Shown in pieces: positions 15,358 to 21,216 of a stretch of DNA of 21,216 nt. Made by a program: the position numbers and the translations under genes. Each line of letters starts with the position of its first letter. The first letter of the stretch is position 1. The notes below the pieces were generated by a model. The model ran no database searches. It was not told where the DNA came from and saw only the letters and a program-made list of their open reading frames with translations. The stretch is from contig JBEVEP010000158.1 of the NCBI GenBank assembly GCA_040512755.1, positions 1 through 21,216 of the forward strand, given 5' to 3'. The stretch comes from JBEVEP01 sp040512755. Lineage in GTDB: Bacteria > Pseudomonadota > Alphaproteobacteria > Rhizobiales > Rhizobiaceae.

Positions 15358-16176
15358 ATGGGCAGATCCTGGAAGATCCTCGCGATCGCCATTCTCACCT
15401 GCGTGCTGGTGATGGCGCTGACGCCCTACCTCTGGGTGATACTTACATCCTTCAAGGGACGTCTCGACATCCTGTCGCCGCAGCCGACCTGGTTCTTCAC
15501 GCCGACCCTGGCCAACTATCCCGCAGTGTTCATAGACAAGGACTACCTGCCGCTACTCTACAATTCGCTTGTCATCGCGCTTGGCACGACGGCGCTGTCG
15601 ATCCTGATCGGCGCACCGGCAGCCTACGTATTCGCGCGCTCGGATTTCGCCGGCAAGGAAGACCTGTTCTTCTTCTTCCTGACGACGCGGATGGCGCCGC
15701 CGATCTCGATCGCCGTGCCGCTCTTCCTGTTCTTCACCACACTCGGCCTGACGGATACGATCTACGCCGTAGTCATCGCGCATACGAGTTTCAATCTGTC
15801 GCTGGTCGTCTGGATGATGCGCGGCTTCTTTGCCGAGATCCCAAAGGAGATCGACGAGGCCGCGATGATGGACGGGCGCTCGAAGCTCGGCGCCTTCGTC
15901 CGCGTCATCGTCCCGCTCGCAGCACCCGGCCTCGCGGCCACCGCGGTTCTCTGCTTCATCATGTCGTGGAACGAATTCCTCTACGCCTTCATCCTCGTGG
16001 CGTTCGAGGGCCGACCGCTGACCGTCGGCATCCCGGGCCTGATCACGCCGCACGGCACACTGTGGGGCCAGGTCGCAGCGGTGGCGGTGGTCGCGACCCT
16101 GCCGATCGTGGTTTTCACCTTTCTTGTCCAGAAGCATCTCGTTCGCGGCCTGACATTCGGCGCGGTGAAGGGCTGA
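15358..16176 (+). CDS. Sugar/polyol ABC transporter permease (MalG/UgpE type)
   Basis: A 272-residue second permease, partner of the one just upstream. Six hydrophobic segments run from ~7-30 (ILAIAILTCVLVMALTPYL) to ~237-256. The EAA loop is at ~166-190 (DEAAMMDGRSKLGAFVRVI, followed by PLAAPG). The N-terminal TPYLWVILTSFK and the later SWNEFLYAFIL are typical of MalG-type proteins. The start at 15358 follows GAGGGG within the end of the previous gene. The ATPase begins 18 bases after the stop. Confidence 0.94.
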   Translation: MGRSWKILAIAILTCVLVMALTPYLWVILTSFKGRLDILSPQPTWFFTPTLANYPAVFIDKDYLPLLYNSLVIALGTTALSILIGAPAAYVFARSDFAGKEDLFFFFLTTRMAPPISIAVPLFLFFTTLGLTDTIYAVVIAHTSFNLSLVVWMMRGFFAEIPKEIDEAAMMDGRSKLGAFVRVIVPLAAPGLAATAVLCFIMSWNEFLYAFILVAFEGRPLTVGIPGLITPHGTLWGQVAAVAVVATLPIVVFTFLVQKHLVRGLTFGAVKG

Positions 16177-16194
16177 GGGCTAACGGAGCATTCG

Positions 16195-17250
16195 ATGGCA
16201 GTCTCATTCAAGCAAGTGACGAAGCGGTTCGCCGACGGCACCGTCGCGCTCGACCGGCTCGACCTTGACTTCGAGCTCGGCGAGTTCGTCGTGCTGCTCG
16301 GGCCGTCGGGCTCGGGTAAGACCACCGCCTGCCGCCTCCTCGCCGGGCTGGAAACGCCTTCGAGCGGCCGCATCGAGATCGAGGGCAGAGACGTGACCGA
16401 CGTGCCGCCGCGCTTCCGCCGCATTGGCATGGTGTTCCAGAATTACGCGCTCTACAGCCACAAGACGGTGTTCGAAAACATCGCCTATCCGCTGCGGATC
16501 CGAAAGTTGCCCGCCGCCGACATCGACCGGTTGGTCAAGGAGGTGGCGGATCTTCTCAGGATCGGCGACTATCTGCACCGCAAGCCGGCGCAACTGTCGG
16601 GCGGCCAGGCGCAGCGTGTCGCCGTGGCCCGCGCACTGGTGTGGGAACCGGCGATCTGCCTGATGGACGAGCCGCTGTCCAACCTCGACGCGCTGTTGCG
16701 CCTTCACATGCGCACAGAGCTCAACCGCCTGCAACGCAAGCTTGACCAGACCTTCGTCTTCGTCACCCACGACCAGGAAGAGGCGATGACCTTGGCGACG
16801 CGCATCGCCGTGCTGAAGGACGGCCGGCTGGTGCAGTTCGACGAGCCACGCGCCATCTATCGCCGGCCCGCCAATCGCTTCGTCGCAGAGTTCATGGGCC
16901 GACCGGCGATGAACACGATCGACGGCGTGGTCGAGGGCGGGGTCTTCCGCGCCGGCGCGGTCGCTTGCGCGGTAGAACGCCCAGACGGGCCGGTCACCCT
17001 CGGCATCCGGCCGGAGCAGATCGAGTTCGTGGCCTCCACCTCGCCGGGAGCCGTGGTGCTCACGGTCGACGTGAAGGAGGCGATTGAACCCGACACCTTG
17101 CTCATCTTCCAGAACCCCGGCGGATCGTCGATCACGCTGAGAACGCAGGCGAATTGCGACGAGATCGAGCCGGGTCAGCCGGTAAGCGTCGGCTTCCCGA
17201 AGCAGGCGCTGCACTACTTCGACGCCGCGACCGGGCAGAGGGTCGAATGA
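16195..17250 (+). CDS. ABC transporter ATPase (MalK/UgpC type)
   Basis: A 351-residue ATPase that powers uptake through the two permeases. Walker A is GPSGSGKT at 36-43, the Q-loop is FQNYALYSHK around 81, the signature is LSGGQ at 134-138, Walker B is ICLMDE at 154-159, and the H-loop His is near 192 in VTHDQEEAM. The C-terminal ~115 residues form a TOBE/MalK-like regulatory domain (TLGIRPEQIEF), usual for the sugar/polyol class. Only one ATPase gene is present, unlike the two-ATPase rhizobial glycerol transporter (GlpS/GlpT). The stop overlaps the start of the next gene (ATGA). Confidence 0.95.
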   Translation: MAVSFKQVTKRFADGTVALDRLDLDFELGEFVVLLGPSGSGKTTACRLLAGLETPSSGRIEIEGRDVTDVPPRFRRIGMVFQNYALYSHKTVFENIAYPLRIRKLPAADIDRLVKEVADLLRIGDYLHRKPAQLSGGQAQRVAVARALVWEPAICLMDEPLSNLDALLRLHMRTELNRLQRKLDQTFVFVTHDQEEAMTLATRIAVLKDGRLVQFDEPRAIYRRPANRFVAEFMGRPAMNTIDGVVEGGVFRAGAVACAVERPDGPVTLGIRPEQIEFVASTSPGAVVLTVDVKEAIEPDTLLIFQNPGGSSITLRTQANCDEIEPGQPVSVGFPKQALHYFDAATGQRVE

Positions 17251-17408
17251 CAGCGGTGACCTTCATTCCGCTCGTCCTTGCGGCAATTGTCTGGCTGGGG
17301 TTCTGGCGACTGAACCGCGAGAAGGGATGGTTCACCGTCGGCGAGGTCATCTTCTGGGACGTGATCGTCCTGATCCTCATCCAGCTGGTGTGGCTGCGAT
17401 GGTTTTGA
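17247..17408 (+). CDS. Small membrane peptide (53 aa) coupled to the transporter
   Basis: A 53-residue peptide whose ATG (17247) overlaps the ATPase stop by four bases, so translation is coupled. Two hydrophobic stretches, ~5-18 (TFIPLVLAAIVWLGFW) and ~31-50 (VIFWDVIVLILIQLVWLRWF), flank a charged turn (RLNREKGW); a two-pass hairpin in the inner membrane is likely. It ends 37 bases before the dehydratase gene. No family is recognised. The position suggests an accessory subunit of the transporter, comparable to small membrane proteins found in some polyol transport operons, but this is inference. Confidence 0.75.
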   Translation: MTAVTFIPLVLAAIVWLGFWRLNREKGWFTVGEVIFWDVIVLILIQLVWLRWF

Positions 17409-17445
17409 GCGAACGACAGAATAAGGACCCGACGGGAGAGACGCG

Positions 17446-19707
17446 ATGACTTCAACTCCGCGCTGGCGCCGCTTCGAAGAATGGGACACGCGGCCGCTGC
17501 GGCACGACCAGTTCGCCGTTGAGGATCCCGAGGCCGGCTTCGCCACGTTTCACAGCCCGTGGGATCCCGAACCTTCGGCGCGCATCGTGGACGGGCGTGT
17601 CGTCGAGATCGACCACAAGCTCGAAGCCGATTTCGATATCCTGGATGCCTTCATCGCGGCGCATCACCTCGACCTCGAGATCGTCGACGAAGCGATGGCA
17701 ATGGATCCCGGCGATGTCGCTCGCATGCTGGTCGACATCAATGTGCCGCGCGAAGCACTGGAGCGGCTGGCGCGCGGCATGACGCCGGCGAAGCTGGTCT
17801 CGGTCGTCTCTCGCCTGTCGTCGCTGGAGATCACCTTCGGCTATTCGAAGATGCGGCAGCGCCGGACGCCGGGAAACCAGGCGCATGTCACGAACGCCAA
17901 AGACGACCCGCTGCAACTCGCCGCGGATGCCGCGGTCGCCGTTGCGCTCGGCTTCGACGAAATCGAGACGACGATGCGCGTCGCATCCAACTCCTGGGCC
18001 AATGCGCTTGCCTGTGCAGTCGGAGCCTCGGTCGGGCGCGGCGGCGTACTGTTCCAGTGCTCGATCGAGGAGGCGGAAGAACTGCGCATCGGCATGGCCG
18101 GCTTTACCTCCTACGCCGAAACGGTATCGGTCTATGGCACAGAGGCGGCGTTCGTCGACGGCGACGACACGCCGTGGTCGAAGGCGTTCCTCACCGCAGC
18201 CTACGCCTCGCGGGGGATCAAGGCGCGCTGCACATCCGGTGCCTCGGCGGAGCTGCTGATGGGCTTCCACGAGCGGCAGTCGGTGCTCTACCTCGAAGCC
18301 CGCTGCCTGTGCCTGCAACGCGCGATGGGCGTGCAGGGCACGCAGAACGGCGGCATCGACGGCGCACCGCTGACGGTCTCAATGCCCGGCGGCATGCGCG
18401 AGCTGATGGCGGAAAACCTTATCGCCGTGTGGCTTGGCCTCGAATGCGCGTCGGGCAACGATACGCGAGTCAGTGAATCCGAGATCCGCGTCGGCGCCAA
18501 GATCACGCCCTATCTGATGGCTGGCTCCGATCTGCTCTGCTCCGGCTTCGGGTCGATCCGCAAATACGACAACTCGTTCAATCCTTCGCTGTTCAACGGG
18601 GAGGACATTGAGGACTTCCTCGCCCTGCAACGCGACCTCGAGGCCGACGGCGGCCTGACCCCGATCGAGGAGGTCGACATGCGCGCGTTGCGCATGCAGG
18701 CGATCCGCGCGCTGGCCGCCGTGTTCGAGGAACTGAACCTCGCCAAGGTGCCGGAGGCCTGGATACAGTCCGTCGCCGCGGCGTCTGGCTCGCTGGAGAC
18801 CGAGACTTTCGCCACGGGCGAGGTGACCCGCATCAGCGAAGCGATCCGCGATCGCGGGCTGACCGCAGTGGACGTCGTGCGCGCGCTGGAAACGCGCGGC
18901 TTCGGATCCGAGGCGGAGAACATGTTGCTGATGCTGAGGCAGCGCATCTCGGGCGACTATCTCCAGACCTCAGCCATCCTGCGCGACGGCAAGGTCATCA
19001 GTGCGCTCAACGATCCGAATGACTACCGCGGGCCGGGCAGCGGCTATCGGATGTCCGAAGCCCGTTGGGAGGCGGTGCGCGGCGTGCGCGACCAGCAGAC
19101 GCGCGAGAAGGTGCTGGAACGCGAACGCCGCGTCGATTCGACCGCGGAACCGTGGCTGATCGCGAGCGGCGAGGCGCGTAAGGGATCCGATCCGCGAGAG
19201 GTGGTGATCGGCCTCAGCCCCGCATTCGGCAACGAACTGACCCAGACGACCGCCGGCCACGACCTGATCGACGTGGTGCTGGCGCTGACCGATGGTGTGC
19301 GCGAAGCCGGCGGCGTGCCTCGGCTCGTGCGCATTCGCCACACCGCCGACACGTCCTTCCTCGGCCTGACGGCGGCGCGCCTTTCCGGCTCAGGCTATGC
19401 CATCGGTATCCAGGCCAAGGGCACCGCCGTCATCCACCGCGCCGACCGGCTGCCGCACATGAACATCGAGCTGTTCTCGAACGCGCCAGTGACGACGCTC
19501 GACCACTACCGCGCCATGGGCCGCAACGCCGCGCTGTATGCATCGGGTGCTGCGCCGGAGCCGGTTCTGGTGCCCGTCGACGGCCAGGCGCTCGGCGCGC
19601 GCTATCATGTGCGCGTTGCCATGCTCTACGCGATCGAGACGGGACTGGTGGTGCCGGACGCAGCACCCCTCGATGTCGAGCTCGCCATCGGCCAGCAAGG
19701 GTCTTGA
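17446..19707 (+). CDS. B12-dependent diol/glycerol dehydratase, large-medium fusion
   Basis: A 753-residue fusion of the alpha (PduC/DhaB) and beta (PduD/DhaC) subunits of adenosylcobalamin-dependent diol/glycerol dehydratase, which converts 1,2-diols to aldehydes (propane-1,2-diol to propanal; glycerol to 3-hydroxypropanal). Residues ~1-550 are the large subunit, a TIM barrel with RRTPGNQAHVTN, YAETVSVYGTE, GVQGTQNGG and LECASGND. Using the Klebsiella numbering offset by four, all six active-site residues are present: H147, E174, E225, Q300, D339, S366. A ~35-residue polar linker (550-585) joins the medium subunit at ~585-753 (VVIGLSPAFG, LSGSGYAIGIQAKGTAVIH, NIELFSNAP). The fusion replaces the N-terminal extension that targets PduD to microcompartments. 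The start has GGGAGAG upstream. Substrate choice is not determined. Confidence 0.95.
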   Translation: MTSTPRWRRFEEWDTRPLRHDQFAVEDPEAGFATFHSPWDPEPSARIVDGRVVEIDHKLEADFDILDAFIAAHHLDLEIVDEAMAMDPGDVARMLVDINVPREALERLARGMTPAKLVSVVSRLSSLEITFGYSKMRQRRTPGNQAHVTNAKDDPLQLAADAAVAVALGFDEIETTMRVASNSWANALACAVGASVGRGGVLFQCSIEEAEELRIGMAGFTSYAETVSVYGTEAAFVDGDDTPWSKAFLTAAYASRGIKARCTSGASAELLMGFHERQSVLYLEARCLCLQRAMGVQGTQNGGIDGAPLTVSMPGGMRELMAENLIAVWLGLECASGNDTRVSESEIRVGAKITPYLMAGSDLLCSGFGSIRKYDNSFNPSLFNGEDIEDFLALQRDLEADGGLTPIEEVDMRALRMQAIRALAAVFEELNLAKVPEAWIQSVAAASGSLETETFATGEVTRISEAIRDRGLTAVDVVRALETRGFGSEAENMLLMLRQRISGDYLQTSAILRDGKVISALNDPNDYRGPGSGYRMSEARWEAVRGVRDQQTREKVLERERRVDSTAEPWLIASGEARKGSDPREVVIGLSPAFGNELTQTTAGHDLIDVVLALTDGVREAGGVPRLVRIRHTADTSFLGLTAARLSGSGYAIGIQAKGTAVIHRADRLPHMNIELFSNAPVTTLDHYRAMGRNAALYASGAAPEPVLVPVDGQALGARYHVRVAMLYAIETGLVVPDAAPLDVELAIGQQGS

Positions 19708-19709
19708 TC

Positions 19710-20129
19710 ATGACCTCCCCTCTCGACCTCTATCCGCTGTCCGAGAACGCACCCGAACAGGCCGTATCGGCATCGGGCATGCCGCTCGCCAACCTGACGC
19801 TTGACGCCTTCGTGTCGCAGCGGGTCGGCGCCGGCGACATCCGGATCTCGGCCGACGTGCTGCGACTTCAGGCAGCCATTGCGCGGGATGCAGGACGCGA
19901 CCGGCTGGCGCTCAACCTCGAACGCGCCGCCGACCTGGTTGCGGTCCCGCAGGACCTGATCCTCGATACGTACGAAATGATGCGCCCCGGCCGGATCTCG
20001 GATCCGCGCCTGTTGTCCGAGCGCGCCGGAATGCTGCGGCGCGACTACGGCGCGCACTCGATCGCAGCTTTAATCGACGAGGCCGTCGCCGTCTACGAGC
20101 GCCGCAACCTGTTTCGCCGCCGGTACTAG
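19710..20129 (+). CDS. Diol/glycerol dehydratase small subunit (PduE/DhaE-like)
   Basis: A 139-residue gamma subunit completing the dehydratase. Family features in order: DLYPLSENAPEQ, then SGMPLANLTLDAF, GDIRISADVLRLQAAIA, RAADLVAVPQDLILDTYEMM and a C-terminal helix with VYERRNLFRRRY. The ATG at 19710 sits two bases after the fusion gene's stop, with CAAGGG eight bases upstream; a TTG at 19704 is less likely. The protein begins almost directly at the conserved core and lacks the ~35-residue N-terminal extension of microcompartment-borne PduE, consistent with a soluble cytosolic enzyme. Confidence 0.92.
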   Translation: MTSPLDLYPLSENAPEQAVSASGMPLANLTLDAFVSQRVGAGDIRISADVLRLQAAIARDAGRDRLALNLERAADLVAVPQDLILDTYEMMRPGRISDPRLLSERAGMLRRDYGAHSIAALIDEAVAVYERRNLFRRRY

Positions 20130-20147
20130 CTTGAGGGGAGGAACCGC

Positions 20148-20942
20148 ATGATACTTCAGGAGCGGACTGCGATCGTCACCGGCGCCGGATCCGGCATTGG
20201 ACGGGCCGGATCGGAAGCCATGGCCAGAGAGGGAGCGACGGTCGTCGTTACCGACCGCGACCTCGACGCGGCGCGCCGGACGGTTGAGGACATCGTCGAC
20301 GCGGGAGGCCAGGCGGAGGCGGCTCGCCTCGACGTGACTGACGACGCCGCGGTCGCCGCCCTAATCGCGGACGTTGCCGAGCGGCACGGCCGCATCGACA
20401 TCCTGCACAACCATGCCGGCATCCAGGTGGCCGGCAGCGCCGAAGAGGTCGACGGGGCGGGCTTCGACCGGTCATGGGCGGTCAACGTGCATGCCCAGTT
20501 CATCGCTTGCAAGGCCGTCCTGCCGATCATGAAGCGGCAGCGCCGCGGTGTCATCCTCAACACGTCGTCGAATTCCGGCGTCTTCCTCGACCGGGCGATG
20601 ACGGCCTACATCACAAGCAAGGCGGCATCGATCACTATGACGCGCCAGATCGCGCTCGATGTCGCTCGCTACGGCGTCCGCGTCAACGCGCTCTGCCCGG
20701 GCTGGGTGGATACCCCGTTCAACGGCCCTTACACGAAACAGCTCGGCGGCCGCAAAGCGCTCGAACATGCAATCGCCAACATCGTGCCGATGGGCCGCTT
20801 CGCGACCGCTGACGAGATCGCTGAGGTCATCCTCTTCATGGTCTCTGACAAATCATCCTACATGACTGGTCACGCGTTGGTCGCCGATGGTGGCGAGTCG
20901 CTGGCGGGCGGCACGAACGCAGGGAACGACGGCGGCGCTTGA
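20148..20942 (+). CDS. Short-chain dehydrogenase/reductase, NAD(H) type
   Basis: A 264-residue classical SDR. The nucleotide-binding TGAGSGIG is at 11-18. Asp36 at the end of strand 2 (VVVTDRD) predicts NAD(H) rather than NADP(H). The structural NNAG motif appears as NHAG (88-91). The catalytic set is S141, Y154 and K158 (YITSK), with N113 in AVNVHAQF. PGWVDTPFNGP and the final GHALVADGGE are usual for the family. GGGGAGGA precedes the ATG at 20148, 18 bases after the dehydratase small subunit, so it is the last gene of the block. It probably interconverts the polyol substrate or the aldehyde product; direction and substrate are not shown by the sequence. Confidence 0.93.
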   Translation: MILQERTAIVTGAGSGIGRAGSEAMAREGATVVVTDRDLDAARRTVEDIVDAGGQAEAARLDVTDDAAVAALIADVAERHGRIDILHNHAGIQVAGSAEEVDGAGFDRSWAVNVHAQFIACKAVLPIMKRQRRGVILNTSSNSGVFLDRAMTAYITSKAASITMTRQIALDVARYGVRVNALCPGWVDTPFNGPYTKQLGGRKALEHAIANIVPMGRFATADEIAEVILFMVSDKSSYMTGHALVADGGESLAGGTNAGNDGGA

Positions 20943-20950
20943 ATGGCCGG

Positions 20951-21216
20951 TTAACAGTCGGGCACTGGTGGGCCGAGCCGCAGACCACCGTCCATTAGGC
21001 GCGAGGCCACAAGGGCCTCGTACCCCAGTATGCTGGGGTGATCTGTCTTAATCAGGTGCTTATGGGTAGCGGTGACAACAACTATGCTCGCACCCGCAGC
21101 TTCGGCGGCCTGAATGCCGGCCGGCGCGTCTTCGAAAACGAGACACTTCTCAATCGGCTGTCCGAGCCGCTGGGCCGCCAGAAGGAAGCAGTCCGGCGCT
21201 GGCTTGCCATGCTCGA
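20951..21216 (-). CDS. HAD-family phosphatase, 5' part outside the window
   Basis: The 87 C-terminal residues of a haloacid dehalogenase-like hydrolase, read on the minus strand to a TAA at 20951. Motif III is HGKPAPDCFLLAAQRLG (catalytic Lys) and motif IV is CLVFEDAPAGIQAAEAAG with the metal-binding Glu-Asp pair. The pattern fits the HAD-IA sugar or glycerol phosphatase and beta-phosphoglucomutase-like branch. The nucleophile motif DxDG and the cap lie beyond the window. It converges on the SDR gene with only eight bases between stops. A role with the polyol locus, such as removing phosphate from a small sugar or glycerol phosphate, is possible but unproven. Confidence 0.85.
   Translation of the reverse strand, partial: EHGKPAPDCFLLAAQRLGQPIEKCLVFEDAPAGIQAAEAAGASIVVVTATHKHLIKTDHPSILGYEALVASRLMDGGLRLGPPVPDC
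21002..21039. terminator. Two adjacent hairpins inside the convergent phosphatase gene
   Basis: CGAGGCC (21002-21008) pairs with GGCCTCG (21014-21020), and ACCCCAG (21022-21028) with CTGGGGT (21033-21039). Both are perfect 7-bp stems. They lie 60-97 bases past the SDR stop and could end the dehydratase-block transcript within the opposing gene. No strong T run follows. Confidence 0.35.

Overview
The window looks like chromosomal or accessory DNA of a GC-rich alphaproteobacterium of the order Hyphomicrobiales, most likely Mesorhizobium or a close relative. The grounds are overall codon use, a rhizobial-type GroEL ending in a GGM-rich tail, several small proteins of a rhizobial flavour, and sugar/polyol-type ABC transport genes. 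The genus is inference: no rRNA or other decisive marker is present. I see no tRNA, rRNA, CRISPR array, complete insertion sequence, integrase or phage gene.

Left part (1-7100). The window opens inside groEL (5' end missing). It is followed by a small membrane protein and a secreted protein built of seven Cys-pair repeats. Next comes a group of very small genes: one on + (2870) and four closely spaced on - (4051 down to 3154), two of which are under 60 codons. A minus-strand cold-shock protein (4166-4372) follows, then a gap with a frameshifted coding remnant (4591-4904), a COMT-type O-methyltransferase (4994-6019), a small exported protein (6295-6597) and about 540 bases with no clear gene.

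Middle part (7135-11498). A membrane-anchored class III adenylate cyclase (HAMP, PAS and cyclase domains) lies between a 100-residue internally deleted remnant of a branched-chain-amino-acid-type periplasmic binding protein and a full-length binding protein of the same kind. No permease or ATPase accompanies the binding protein, which suggests sensing rather than uptake, though that is inference.

Right part (11736-21216). This is the most interesting locus. A LuxR-type regulator faces away from an eight-gene co-directional block: binding protein, intercistronic hairpin, two permeases, ATPase, a 53-residue membrane peptide, a fusion of the large and medium subunits of adenosylcobalamin-dependent diol/glycerol dehydratase, the small subunit, and an NAD-type short-chain dehydrogenase. 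A HAD-family phosphatase (cut by the window end) converges on it from the other side. Read together, the genes describe import of a small polyol, radical B12-dependent dehydration to an aldehyde, and a redox step, under a dedicated regulator. All six catalytic residues of the dehydratase are present. No reactivating factor, microcompartment shell protein, encapsulation-type N-terminal extension or CoA-acylating aldehyde dehydrogenase is visible in the block. It therefore looks like a compact cytosolic version of the pdu/dha pathway.
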